The notes below the pieces were generated by a model. The model saw nothing but the letters and a program-made list of their open reading frames with translations. It searched no databases and was not told the DNA's origin. This document shows, in pieces, positions 17,098 through 26,375 of a DNA stretch of 64,000 nt. Both the position numbers and the translations under genes were made by a program. This stretch comes from Chania multitudinisentens RB-25 (lineage in GTDB: Bacteria > Pseudomonadota > Gammaproteobacteria > Enterobacterales > Enterobacteriaceae): assembly GCF_000520015.2 (NCBI RefSeq), contig NZ_CP007044.2:1426001-1490000 (forward strand), in the 5' to 3' direction. Numbering within the stretch: the stretch's first letter is position 1; every line of letters begins with the position of its first letter.

Positions 17098-19187
17098 TGA
17101 AAACACGTTACTTACTTAGCTTGGTTGCGCTGTCTGTTGCGAGCGCGTGTCAGGCGGCTTCATATCCTGCTCCTCTGGGGCCATCCCAGACGGATTTTGG
17201 TGGTGCGGGTTTGCTGCAAACTCCTACTGCGCGCATGGCGAAAGAGGGCGAGTTTAGCTTTAACTACCGTGACAATGACCAATACCGGTTTTATTCGGTT
17301 TCCGTGCAACCGATGCCGTGGTTGGAAACTACGATCCGCTATACCGATGTGCGAACGCGTAAATACAGTAGTGACCCATCGTTCAGCGGTAGCCAAACCT
17401 ACAAAGATAAATCTTTCGACGTGAAATTACGTCTTTGGCAGGAGGGTTATTGGCTGCCTGAAGTGTCAGCGGGGGTACGCGACATCGGTGGTACCGGGCT
17501 GTTTGATGGGGAATATCTGGTCGCCAGTAAAGCATGGGGGCCTCTCGACTTTACCTTGGGTATGGGCTGGGGCTATCTGGGCAACCGAGGCGATATCAGA
17601 AACCCGTTCTGCGACGTCAGCGATCGCTTCTGTGAGCGAAAGAGTGTACACACGTCAACGGGGGGAACTGTTGATCTTAACGAGGCTTTCCGTGGGCCTG
17701 CCGCAATCTTCGGCGGTGTTGAATATCAGACGCCCTGGCAGCCATTGCGCCTGAAGCTGGAATATGAGGGTAATGATTATCAGGATGATTTTGCCGGTCG
17801 GCTTAAGCAGGACAGTAAGTTTAATTTTGGCGCTGTCTATCGTGTAACAGATTGGGCCGACATTAATATGAGCTATCAGCGTGGTAATACCTTCATGGCT
17901 GGGTTTACCTTACGCACTAACTTTAATGAATTAACGCCTGCTCATATTGATCAACCAAAGCCTGATTATCAGCCTGAGCCTCAGGGCAAACAGTTGCAGC
18001 AGGACGTGGTGGCCAATCAATTGTCGGCGCTTGAAGAAAATGCGGGTTTCTCTGCACCGAAGATTCAGGTGAAAGATAATACGCTGTACATGACGGGAAC
18101 CCAATCCAAGTATCGCTATAGCGAAGATGGGATCGAGCGGGCTAACATAATTCTGATGAATCACCTTCCAGAAGGTATTGATACACTGGATGTGACAGAG
18201 ACACGTTATGGTTTGCCACAGGTGACAACCAGAACGGATGTCAGCAGTTTACGTTCACAGTTGGAAGGATATCCACTGGGGTATGAACAAGTACTGCAAC
18301 AGAAACGCCTTGACCCACAGTTGCCAGAAAATACCGATCAGGGTTATTACATTGACGATGATCGGCTAAGTTTCACCCTTTCACCGACGTTAACTCAGTC
18401 TGTCGGGGGAGCAGAAACGTTTTATATGTATCAGATTGGTTTGTTGGGCAGCGTCAACTGGTGGGTAACAGACCATTTATTAACCAGCGGCAGCGTTTTT
18501 GTTAACCTGACGAACAACTACGATAGATTCAACTATACAGAGCCGCCTCCAGATTCTCGCCTGCCGCGTGTGCGCACACATATTCGTGAGTATGTTGAAA
18601 ACGATGTGTACATTAACGATCTCCAGGCTAACTACTTCCAATCTTTCGGCCATGGTCTGTATGGGCAGGTTTATGGCGGTTATCTGGAAAGCATGTTCGG
18701 AGGGGTGGGAGCAGAGATGTTATACCGTCCTTTAGACAGTGATTGGGCGGTCGGTGTTAATGCCAACTGGGTGAAACAACGTGATTGGGACGATATGATG
18801 CGTTTCACCGATTACGATACCGTCACCGGGCATGTCACTGGATACTGGAAACTGCCTTTTGCTGATGACGTGCTGGCTGCGTTGAGCGTGGGTGAGTATC
18901 TGGCAAAAGACAAAGGTGCGACGATCGATCTGTCTAAACGTTTTGACAGCGGAGTGGTGGCAGGGGTTTATGCTTCGTTTACCGACGCTTCACGGGAAGA
19001 ATACGGTGAAGGCTCATTCACGAAAGGCTTCTACATTTCTATCCCGCTGGAGTTGATGACCAATTCCCCTTCACGCAGCCGCACGCAGATTGGCTGGACG
19101 CCGCTGACTCGCGATGGTGGGCAGATGCTGGGGCGTAAGTATCAACTCTATGGTATGACGTCTGATAGAGATGTCCGCTTCCGTTAA
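17097..19187 (+). CDS. yjbH: Outer-membrane protein YjbH (GfcD family)
   Basis: 696-residue outer-membrane beta-barrel-type protein of the YjbH/GfcD family. The signal peptide ends near residue 20 (ACQA). The mature part opens with SYPAPLGPSQTDFGGAGLLQTPTARM, typical of the family, followed by many alternating aromatic strands and a periplasmic stretch near 280-420. Last gene of the yjbEFGH operon. Confidence 0.88.
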   Translation: MKTRYLLSLVALSVASACQAASYPAPLGPSQTDFGGAGLLQTPTARMAKEGEFSFNYRDNDQYRFYSVSVQPMPWLETTIRYTDVRTRKYSSDPSFSGSQTYKDKSFDVKLRLWQEGYWLPEVSAGVRDIGGTGLFDGEYLVASKAWGPLDFTLGMGWGYLGNRGDIRNPFCDVSDRFCERKSVHTSTGGTVDLNEAFRGPAAIFGGVEYQTPWQPLRLKLEYEGNDYQDDFAGRLKQDSKFNFGAVYRVTDWADINMSYQRGNTFMAGFTLRTNFNELTPAHIDQPKPDYQPEPQGKQLQQDVVANQLSALEENAGFSAPKIQVKDNTLYMTGTQSKYRYSEDGIERANIILMNHLPEGIDTLDVTETRYGLPQVTTRTDVSSLRSQLEGYPLGYEQVLQQKRLDPQLPENTDQGYYIDDDRLSFTLSPTLTQSVGGAETFYMYQIGLLGSVNWWVTDHLLTSGSVFVNLTNNYDRFNYTEPPPDSRLPRVRTHIREYVENDVYINDLQANYFQSFGHGLYGQVYGGYLESMFGGVGAEMLYRPLDSDWAVGVNANWVKQRDWDDMMRFTDYDTVTGHVTGYWKLPFADDVLAALSVGEYLAKDKGATIDLSKRFDSGVVAGVYASFTDASREEYGEGSFTKGFYISIPLELMTNSPSRSRTQIGWTPLTRDGGQMLGRKYQLYGMTSDRDVRFR

Positions 19188-19204
19188 GTGCTAATCGTTA
19201 ATGT

Positions 19205-19233
19205 GGGGGATGAATTCAATCCCCCTTATTTAT
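19205..19233 (+). terminator. Terminator of yjbEFGH
   Basis: GGGGGAT (19205-19211) and ATCCCCC (19219-19225) pair around GAATTCA and are followed by TTATTTATT. It lies 18 bases after the yjbH stop. Confidence 0.8.
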
Positions 19234-19305
19234 TCTATTTGGGCTCATTTACGGGCCTCATGTCTGAAGATGGATGCGCTTGCCATTTGCAATCCATTAA
19301 GCATA

Positions 19306-19332
19306 AAAATGGCGGCCCAGCGCAGGCCGCCC
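19306..19332 (-). terminator. Terminator of malEFG
   Basis: On the minus strand GGCGGCC and GGCCGCC pair around a 7-base loop, followed by ATTTTTA. It lies about 110 bases past the malG stop. Confidence 0.75.
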
Positions 19333-19441
19333 AAGACACAGGTATTGTTAGAAAAAAACAAAGTACATCAAAGGTCATGCAGTAGACAAAACATCGTAAT
19401 TCAACATTCACCGCGCCCAACATCATCGAACCCGGTAAAAA

Positions 19442-20332
19442 TTACCCTTTTACACCGCCAGAGGTCAGGCCGCCTACCAACCAGCGTTGTGCCAGCAGGA
19501 ATACGGCGGTAATCGGAATTGCTGACAATACCGCCGCGGCGGCAAAGTCACCCCACAGGTAGTTTTGTGGATTCAGGTATTGCTGCATCCCCACGGCCAG
19601 TGTGTAACTGTTAACGTCGCGCAGCAGCAACGAAGCTACCGGGACTTCGGTGATCGCTGCAATAAATGACAGGATAAACACCACGGCCAGAATCGGCACT
19701 GAAAGCGGTAACAGCACCAGGCGGAATGCCTGCCATGGCGTTGCTCCATCCAGCGCGGCGGCTTCTTCCAATGAGTTATCGATGGTTTCGAAATAACCTT
19801 TAATCGTCCAGACGTGCAGCGCAATACCGCCCATATAGGCAAAAATCACGCCACCGTGGGTGTTCAGGCCGATGAAAGGAATATATTGGCCTAAGCGGTC
19901 AAACAGGGCATACAGCGCTACCAGCGACAGCACGGCCGGGAACATCTGGAAAATCAGCATGCTTTTTAGCAGAGTGCTCTTGCCGCGAAAGCGCATGCGG
20001 GCAAAGGCATAGGCACAGGTCGTTGACAGCGTCACGATACCTACGGCGGTAATCGCCGCCACTTTGACCGAGTTCCACAGCCATAGCAGCACCGGGAAAG
20101 GCGGTGGTGTGATACTGCCATCAGCATGGGTTACGCTCATACCCAGTGCCAACCGCCAATGATCCCAGGAAATTTGATCGGGGATCAGGCTGCCAGTGGC
20201 AAAGTTACCGGAGCGTAGCGAGATCGCCACCACCATCAGCAACGGGAACATGATCAGGGTGATAAAGCTTAACATCAGAATATGGGTGATCCACAGGCGT
20301 ATGCGCTGGGATTTGGGTTGCACCATGGCCAT
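19442..20332 (-). CDS. malG: Maltose ABC transporter permease MalG
   Basis: Inner-membrane permease of the maltose/maltodextrin importer, 296 residues and 6 membrane segments. The EAA loop (EAAALDGATPWQAF, near residues 195-208) contacts MalK. It follows malF by 35 bases in the malE-malF-malG operon. Confidence 0.97.
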   Translation of the reverse strand: MAMVQPKSQRIRLWITHILMLSFITLIMFPLLMVVAISLRSGNFATGSLIPDQISWDHWRLALGMSVTHADGSITPPPFPVLLWLWNSVKVAAITAVGIVTLSTTCAYAFARMRFRGKSTLLKSMLIFQMFPAVLSLVALYALFDRLGQYIPFIGLNTHGGVIFAYMGGIALHVWTIKGYFETIDNSLEEAAALDGATPWQAFRLVLLPLSVPILAVVFILSFIAAITEVPVASLLLRDVNSYTLAVGMQQYLNPQNYLWGDFAAAAVLSAIPITAVFLLAQRWLVGGLTSGGVKG

Positions 20333-20367
20333 TGTCGTTCTCCCTTAGAGCCTCTTGGAGTCGGTTC

Positions 20368-21945
20368 TTAATCAAAATTCATCTTGCTGGCTTTCAGGTT
20401 CAAGATCGCCAGTGCGCCTACCAACAGGAAGATCAAGGTAGCAATGGCCGCCGCCAAGCCAAAGTCCTGCCCACCCCCGCCTTCAAAAGCGATGCGATAG
20501 GTGTAGCTCACCAGCAGGTCGGTATAGCCGGCTGGTGTCGTGGTGCCGATCATATCTGGGCCGCCACGGGTTAGCAGTTGAATCAGCACAAAGTTGTTAA
20601 AGTTGAAGGCAAAACTGGCGATCATCAGCGGTGTCAGCGGTTTGATCAACAATGGGAAAGTGATGCGGAAGAAGTTCTGCATCGGACTGGCTCCGTCCAT
20701 CGCTGAGGCTTCATACAGATCGTCAGGAATGGCTTTCAGCAGGCCCATACACAGGATCATCATGTATGGATAACCCAGCCAGGTGTTAACGATCAGAATC
20801 ATGCTTTTCGCGGTGAATGGATCGGTGAACCAGGCGGGTTTAATACCAAAGAGCGCGCTGAGCATCAGGTTAATCTCCCCGAAGCTCTGGTTGAATAGTC
20901 CTTTGAAAATCAAGATAGAAATAAACGACGGCACGGCATAGGGCAGGATCAGCAGCACCCGGTAGACCGCTTTGCCTTTCAGTGCCTCCCATTGCACGAT
21001 GCAGGCCAGCACCATGCCGACAGCAACGGTGAAGATCACGGTCAGCACTGAAAAAATAATGGTCCAGGTGAAGATGGAGACAAACGGTTTCTGAATACCT
21101 TCATCGTTCAATACGCGCAGGAAGTTTTTCCAACCAGTGGTCACGGTAAAACCTGGGCTGAGGGTATCTTGCGCCCAACTGCCATCGGCATTGATGGCCT
21201 GATAAAAACCGGTTTCTGGATTGGGGCGATATTGGATTTGGGTTTGGTTGTCGATCAGCGTACTACCGTCTTTATCTAACGTATATAAGGGGCTGGTACC
21301 GGAGAATTGGCGCAGGGAACTCATGCGCAGTTCACCCCCTTCCGGTAATTTTGCCACGATCAGATTCAGCGCCTGGCGGTTTTGGGTCACAACCCGCAGC
21401 GTCGCACGTTCACCGACGGGGGGCGAGTTTTCAACGCCCAGTTTCAGCGTTTGCGTTTCGCTAGTCTTCAGACTGAATGGCTCAGAAATCAGCAACTGGC
21501 CGCTGTCAGGGTGAGTGAGCTGCAATTGCCAGTGCTGGTTGTCCGTTGGATAGAGATTGAAGGTAAAGGTTTTGCCAGTCTGGAACTGGCGCTGCATCAG
21601 CACTGATTGGGCGCGTTCAAAAGTTAACTGGTTGGTACTGCTGTAGTTGGTAAAGGCGATGGCGATGGTACAAATCAGCGGGAACAGGATAAACAGCCCC
21701 ATACCGGCGATCCCTGGGTACACGTAGCGCCAGGCATAAGCACGGCGGTTGGCAAACACATAAAGCCCGGCACTGACCAGCACCAGTGTCAGAATAGCGA
21801 ATAAGTATTCTCCCTGTGCATACATCAACACAATCAGATAGCCAGTCACCAAACTGCACAGGCCAACGAGCAGCCATTTCAGAATGTCACTTTGCCACCA
21901 CTTCGATTTTTTTCGCGCGGGTGAACCGGCGTGAGCTAATTGCAT
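20368..21945 (-). CDS. malF: Maltose ABC transporter permease MalF
   Basis: Permease partner of MalG, 525 residues with 8 membrane segments. The large periplasmic P2 domain lies at about residues 95-285, and the EAA loop EASAMDGASPMQNF near 412-425. It follows malE after a 79-base gap that holds a stable hairpin. Confidence 0.97.
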   Translation of the reverse strand: MQLAHAGSPARKKSKWWQSDILKWLLVGLCSLVTGYLIVLMYAQGEYLFAILTLVLVSAGLYVFANRRAYAWRYVYPGIAGMGLFILFPLICTIAIAFTNYSSTNQLTFERAQSVLMQRQFQTGKTFTFNLYPTDNQHWQLQLTHPDSGQLLISEPFSLKTSETQTLKLGVENSPPVGERATLRVVTQNRQALNLIVAKLPEGGELRMSSLRQFSGTSPLYTLDKDGSTLIDNQTQIQYRPNPETGFYQAINADGSWAQDTLSPGFTVTTGWKNFLRVLNDEGIQKPFVSIFTWTIIFSVLTVIFTVAVGMVLACIVQWEALKGKAVYRVLLILPYAVPSFISILIFKGLFNQSFGEINLMLSALFGIKPAWFTDPFTAKSMILIVNTWLGYPYMMILCMGLLKAIPDDLYEASAMDGASPMQNFFRITFPLLIKPLTPLMIASFAFNFNNFVLIQLLTRGGPDMIGTTTPAGYTDLLVSYTYRIAFEGGGGQDFGLAAAIATLIFLLVGALAILNLKASKMNFD

Positions 21946-21971
21946 AGGACATTCCTTTCTGGGGTATTACA

Positions 21972-21994
21972 GCGGGATGTTGTCAGCATCCCGC
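21972..21994 (-). repeat. REP-like hairpin between malE and malF
   Basis: GCGGGATG and CATCCCGC form a perfect 8-bp stem with a 7-base loop and no T run. In E. coli, REP elements at this place protect malE mRNA from 3' exonucleases and keep MalE in excess. The position argues for the same role here; the sequence is not a canonical REP. Confidence 0.65.
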
Positions 21995-22024
21995 ACAACT
22001 TAAGGGCTCCATGGGGGCCGGATG

Positions 22025-23221
22025 TTACTTGATGATACGGGCGTGCGCATCTTCCAGCGCGGCTTTCACCGTCTGGCGCCCGGTGATGGCATTGATCACG
22101 GCACTGCGCATCGCATACCAGAAGGTGCTCATCTGTGGGATATTTGGCATGATTTCACCGTTTTGCGCGTTCTGCATGGTGGCGGCAATGCGTGGGTCTT
22201 TCGCCAGATGCTCTTGGAACGATTTCAGCGCCACGGCACCCAACGGTTTGTCTTTGTTGACGTCGGCCAGGCCCTGATCGGTCAGCAGGTAATTTTCCAG
22301 AAATTCTGTTGCCAGCTCTTTGTTCGGGCTAGCGGCGTTGATACCTGCGGTCAGTACACCCACAAACGGTTTGGACGGTTTGCCCTGGAAGCTAGGCAGC
22401 AACGTTACACCATAATTGATTTTACTCTGCTCAATGTTCGACCAAGCCCACGGGCCGTTGATGGTCATGGCGGTTTGGCCTTTATTGAATGCGGCTTCAG
22501 CAATCGAGTAATCGGTGTCGGCGTTGATGTGTTTGTTTTTCACCAGATCGACAATAAATTGCAAACCTGACTGTGAACCGGCATTGGCTACGCCGATGTC
22601 TTTAACGTCGTATTTGCCATCGGCAAATTTAAAGGCATAACCACCGTTGGCAGCAATAATCGGCCAAGTGAAGTAGGGTTCCTGTAGGTTCCACATGATG
22701 GCGCTTTTGCCTTTAGCACGCAGCTCCTTATCTAAAGCAGGGATCTCTTCCCAGGTTTTCGGCGCTTCTTTAACCAGGTCTTTGTTATAAATCAGCGACA
22801 GTGCTTCAACTGCGATCGGATAACCAATCAGCTTGCCGTCAAAGCGAACGGCATCCCAAGTGAATGGAAAGATTTTTTCCTTAAAGGCATCAGAAGGATG
22901 AATCTCTGCCAGCAGGCCTGATTGCGCGTAACCCCCAAAACGGTCATGCGCCCAGAAGATGATATCCGGGCCGTCACCGGTGGCAGCAACCTGTGGGAAT
23001 TTCTCTTCCAGCTTGTCTGGGTGCTCAATGGTGACTTTGATGCCGGTATCTTTCTCGAACTTTTTGCCAACTTCGGCTAAGCCGTTATAGCCTTTATCGC
23101 CGTTGATCCAAATAACCAGTTTACCTTCTTCGATCTTGGCAAAAGCAGAAGAGGAGAGCACCAGCGTGGTTAAGGCCGAAAGCGCCAGAATACGTGCGCT
23201 TCTTGTCATTCTGAGATTCAT
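22025..23221 (-). CDS. malE: Periplasmic maltose-binding protein MalE
   Basis: 398-residue solute-binding protein of the maltose importer and chemoreceptor ligand carrier. The signal peptide ends at AFA near residue 28 and the mature protein begins KIEEGKLVIWINGDKGYNGL, as in E. coli. The frame is open to 23299, but ATG 23221 has AGAAGGA at good spacing. First gene of malEFG, driven from the MalT/CRP region shared with malK. Confidence 0.97.
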   Translation of the reverse strand: MNLRMTRSARILALSALTTLVLSSSAFAKIEEGKLVIWINGDKGYNGLAEVGKKFEKDTGIKVTIEHPDKLEEKFPQVAATGDGPDIIFWAHDRFGGYAQSGLLAEIHPSDAFKEKIFPFTWDAVRFDGKLIGYPIAVEALSLIYNKDLVKEAPKTWEEIPALDKELRAKGKSAIMWNLQEPYFTWPIIAANGGYAFKFADGKYDVKDIGVANAGSQSGLQFIVDLVKNKHINADTDYSIAEAAFNKGQTAMTINGPWAWSNIEQSKINYGVTLLPSFQGKPSKPFVGVLTAGINAASPNKELATEFLENYLLTDQGLADVNKDKPLGAVALKSFQEHLAKDPRIAATMQNAQNGEIMPNIPQMSTFWYAMRSAVINAITGRQTVKAALEDAHARIIK

Positions 23222-23294
23222 GATTCTATCCTTCTGTGGGCACTGCGATAAGGAAGCAATTTCCCGCTCATAGTGGGCCACAATCGGAAACTTT

Positions 23295-23308
23295 CTCATC
23301 CTCCCCCC
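23295..23308 (-). promoter_or_regulatory. MalT box near malE
   Basis: The minus strand reads GGGGGGAGGATGAG, close to the MalT consensus GGGGAKGAGG, about 75 bases upstream of the malE start codon. Confidence 0.65.
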
Positions 23309-23331
23309 TTCTACGCCCCATACCTGAGTAA

Positions 23332-23410
23332 TGTGATCCAGTTAACATTACACTCTGTTCTGTGGTATCAGGCACAAAAATAGAGGGCTATTTTTGTAAG
23401 GCTGATCACA
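23332..23410. promoter_or_regulatory. CRP site cluster in malE-malK control region
   Basis: Three CRP-like sites follow each other: TGTGATCCAGTTAACA (23332-23347), TGTGGTATCAGGCACA (23361-23376) and TGTAAGGCTGATCACA (23395-23410). They lie between the malE-side and malK-side MalT boxes, as in the E. coli divergent mal promoter, where CRP repositions MalT. Confidence 0.7.
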
Positions 23411-23453
23411 AATTTGTCTTATGTAGGGAACTTTGGCCAAGAACTGTAGTTCT

Positions 23454-23476
23454 CTCATCCTCCCATCTCCTCCCCC
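23454..23476 (-). promoter_or_regulatory. Paired MalT boxes near malK
   Basis: Two adjacent minus-strand matches, GGGGGAGGAG (23476-23467) and GGAGGATGAG (23463-23454), resemble the tandem MalT boxes of E. coli malKp. Confidence 0.65.
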
Positions 23477-23574
23477 ATGAAAAATCCTGTTACGGATGAT
23501 TACCCCTTCTTGCCATTACCGCACTATCAGCAGCATTGACTTTGCCGCCGTGTCCAACAGGGGCTGGATTACCG

Positions 23575-23793
23575 ATGACTGTTGATGAAATCCGTTGGTA
23601 TCAGCAGGGAGCTATCGAACAGCGTACGTTGGCGAATCGCCGCCAGCAACGTGACAACTATTCAACGTTACTGCCAGTTTCTGCGCCACGGCTTGGTCGA
23701 TGGCGCAAAGCCAAAAGCATCATCAATGGGGTTTGGCGGGTTTGGTCTTTGCCATTTTTACACGAAATGTTAGCTGCGAAAGCAGGGGAGTAA
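23575..23793 (+). CDS. Unrecognised 72-residue frame immediately upstream of malK
   Basis: An open frame starts at ATG 23575 (GGGG 11 bases upstream) and stops with TAA three bases before the malK ATG. The product is basic in the middle (ANRRQQRDN, RWRKAKS), has no signal peptide or membrane segment, and matches nothing I know. It fills the space between the MalT boxes and malK, so it would be in the malK leader. A second frame (23582-23773) overlaps it, so this may be chance. If real, it would be translationally coupled to malK. Confidence 0.3.
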   Translation: MTVDEIRWYQQGAIEQRTLANRRQQRDNYSTLLPVSAPRLGRWRKAKSIINGVWRVWSLPFLHEMLAAKAGE

Positions 23794-23796
23794 CGG

Positions 23797-24912
23797 ATGG
23801 CTAGCGTCACACTGCGCAGCGTTTATAAGGCTTTCGGTGAGGTCGTGATTTCCAAGGATGTCAATCTGACTATTGATGATGGTGAATTTGTGGTGTTTGT
23901 CGGGCCATCGGGCTGCGGTAAATCGACGCTGTTGCGGATGATTGCCGGGCTGGAGGATATCACCTCCGGTGATCTGCTCATCGGTGAAAAACGAATGAAT
24001 GAAGTGCCACCTGCCGAGCGCGGCATTGGCATGGTGTTCCAGTCTTATGCGTTATATCCGCATCTGTCGGTTGCCGACAATATGTCATTTGGTTTGAAGC
24101 TGGCCGGGGCGAAAAAAGCGGAGATCAACCAGCGGGTCAATCAGGTTGCTGAAGTGCTGCAACTGGCGCACCTGCTGGATCGGCGCCCGAAAGCGTTGTC
24201 CGGTGGTCAGCGTCAGCGGGTAGCGATCGGCCGTACGTTGGTTGCTGAACCGGATGTGTTTCTTCTTGATGAACCCCTTTCCAATCTGGATGCCGCCCTG
24301 CGGGTACAGATGCGTATCGAGATCTCCCGCCTGCACAAACGCCTGCAACGCACCATGATTTATGTCACCCACGATCAGGTCGAAGCCATGACGCTGGCAG
24401 ATAAAATCGTGGTGCTGGATGCCGGGCGCGTAGCCCAGATTGGTAAACCGCTGGAGTTGTATCACTACCCGGCCAATCGTTTTGTCGCCGGTTTTATCGG
24501 ATCACCAAAAATGAATTTCCTGCCTGTGAAGGTAACCGCGGTAGAGCACCAGCGCGTGCAGGTTGAACTGCCGATGCCCAACCGCCAATTGGTGTGGTTA
24601 CCCGTTGAGGAACAGGGCATTGAAGTGGGTGCCAACCTGTCGTTGGGCATTCGCCCTGAACATCTGTTACCGAGCTCCGAGTCCGCAGTGGCGCTGACGG
24701 GGGAGGTACAGGTGGTGGAACAACTGGGCAACGAAACCCAGATTCATATTCAAATCCCAGAAATCCGTCAGAACCTGGTGTACCGCCAGAATGACGTAGT
24801 GCTGGTAGAAGAAGGTGCCACATTCGCTATCGGGCTGCCGCCACACCGCTGCCATCTGTTCCGTGAAGATGGTACGGCGTGTAAACGGCTGCATCAGGAA
24901 GCGGGCGTTTGA
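23797..24912 (+). CDS. malK: Maltose ABC transporter ATPase MalK
   Basis: 371-residue ATP-binding subunit that powers MalFG and restrains MalT. Walker A GPSGCGKST is at about residues 36-44, the signature LSGGQRQR near 134-141, Walker B VFLLDEP near 153-159, and the regulatory C-terminal domain follows residue 235. GGGGAG precedes the ATG and overlaps the end of the small upstream frame. First major gene of malK-lamB-malM. Confidence 0.97.
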   Translation: MASVTLRSVYKAFGEVVISKDVNLTIDDGEFVVFVGPSGCGKSTLLRMIAGLEDITSGDLLIGEKRMNEVPPAERGIGMVFQSYALYPHLSVADNMSFGLKLAGAKKAEINQRVNQVAEVLQLAHLLDRRPKALSGGQRQRVAIGRTLVAEPDVFLLDEPLSNLDAALRVQMRIEISRLHKRLQRTMIYVTHDQVEAMTLADKIVVLDAGRVAQIGKPLELYHYPANRFVAGFIGSPKMNFLPVKVTAVEHQRVQVELPMPNRQLVWLPVEEQGIEVGANLSLGIRPEHLLPSSESAVALTGEVQVVEQLGNETQIHIQIPEIRQNLVYRQNDVVLVEEGATFAIGLPPHRCHLFREDGTACKRLHQEAGV

Positions 24913-24991
24913 CTCCAAAGTATTTGGCGTTGCAGGCAGTTAGCTCCTCTGCAACGCATGCATGCCGACAGGCAACTATAACAGGAGAATA

Positions 24992-26251
24992 ATGATGACG
25001 ACTCTGCGCAAACTTCCTTTGGCACTGGCTGTCGCCGCGGGAGTTTTATCTTCGCAAGCAATGGCAGTGGATTTCCACGGTTACGCACGTTCCGGCATCG
25101 GCTGGACGGGCAGTGGTGGTGATCAACAGTGTTTTCAGGCTACAGGTGCCCAAAGTAAGTATCGTCTTGGCAACGAATGTGAAACCTATGCCGAATTGAA
25201 GCTGGGCCAAGAGCTATGGAAAGAGGGTGATAAAAGCTTTTATCTGGATACCAACGTTGCTTATAGCATCGATCAGGCCAACGACTGGGAAGCAACCAGC
25301 CCGGCCTTTCGTGAGGTAAACGTACAGGGTAAAAACCTGATTGCTGCGTTGCCGGGTGCCAATATGTGGGCGGGTAAGCGTTTTTACCAACGTCATGACG
25401 TCCATATGATTGACTTCTACTACTGGGATATCTCCGGCCCAGGTGCAGGTCTGGAAAACATCGATCTGGGCTTTGGTAAGCTGTCGTTTGCCGTGACTCG
25501 TAATACTGAAGCAGGGGGGTCTTATCGCTGGATTAACAGTCAGAATCTAGACGAGTCTGAGACTTCTAATGATGTATACGATGTGCGTTTGGCGGGGTTG
25601 GAAACCAACCCAGGGGGGACTCTGGAACTTGGGTTTGATTATGGTCGAGCGAACACCAAAGACGATTTCGCGCTTGCGGAAGGAGCTTCTAAAGATGGTG
25701 TTATGGCAACGGCAGAGCATACTCAGAGTATGTTCGGCGGTTTTAACAAGTTTGTCATACAGTATGCGACAGACTCCATGACCTCTTGGAACAGCGGCCA
25801 CAGTCAGGGGTCAAGGGTAGATAATGACGGACATATGCTGCGTGTGCTGGATCATGGCGCGGTGAAGATGGGCAGTGACTGGGAGATGATGTACGTTGCC
25901 ATGTACCAGAACATCAATCTGGACAATGACAACGGCACCACCTGGTACACCGTCGGTGTGCGCCCGATGTACAAGTGGACACCGATCATGAGCACTCTGT
26001 TTGAAGCAGGCTATGACAGCGTCAAATCACAAAGAACAGACGACCGTAATAGCCAGTACAAACTGACCTTGGCCCAGCAGTGGCAGGCGGGTGACAGCAT
26101 CTGGTCACGCCCAGCGTTACGTGTTTTCGCCACCTATGCCAACTGGAATGAAAAGTGGGGCTATGGTAATGATGGCATTGCAGTTAATGACGGTGGACGC
26201 GGTAATAATGATGAAGTGACCTTCGGCGCGCAGTTCGAAGCCTGGTGGTAA
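24992..26251 (+). CDS. lamB: Maltoporin LamB
   Basis: Outer-membrane 18-strand porin for maltodextrins. The start at ATG 24992 (AGGAG 5 bases upstream) gives a signal peptide ending at QAMA and a mature start VDFHGYARSGIGWTGSGG, as in E. coli. The protein has 419 residues against 446 in E. coli. The missing residues lie in surface-loop regions (near 165-175, 240-255 and before the final strand), where phage receptors map. It ends in the W-W C-terminus normal for porins. Confidence 0.96.
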   Translation: MMTTLRKLPLALAVAAGVLSSQAMAVDFHGYARSGIGWTGSGGDQQCFQATGAQSKYRLGNECETYAELKLGQELWKEGDKSFYLDTNVAYSIDQANDWEATSPAFREVNVQGKNLIAALPGANMWAGKRFYQRHDVHMIDFYYWDISGPGAGLENIDLGFGKLSFAVTRNTEAGGSYRWINSQNLDESETSNDVYDVRLAGLETNPGGTLELGFDYGRANTKDDFALAEGASKDGVMATAEHTQSMFGGFNKFVIQYATDSMTSWNSGHSQGSRVDNDGHMLRVLDHGAVKMGSDWEMMYVAMYQNINLDNDNGTTWYTVGVRPMYKWTPIMSTLFEAGYDSVKSQRTDDRNSQYKLTLAQQWQAGDSIWSRPALRVFATYANWNEKWGYGNDGIAVNDGGRGNNDEVTFGAQFEAWW

Positions 26252-26261
26252 CCAGTGACCT

Positions 26262-26344
26262 AGCTGATTGTGAGATTCAGCTACGGTAATCCTTCATCTC
26301 TCTGTTTGGCTGACGTGCATTCTTCTTGCCAGTTGCACGTCAGC
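26262..26344 (+). repeat. Two hairpins between lamB and malM
   Basis: First, AGCTGA and TCAGCT pair at 26263-26281. Second, GCTGACGTGCA (26309-26319) and TGCACGTCAGC (26334-26344) form a perfect 11-bp stem with a 14-base loop and no T run. They probably stabilise lamB mRNA or reduce read-through into malM. Confidence 0.6.
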
Positions 26345-26375
26345 TATCTCGCCTCTTTTCGGAAGGGCTATCATA

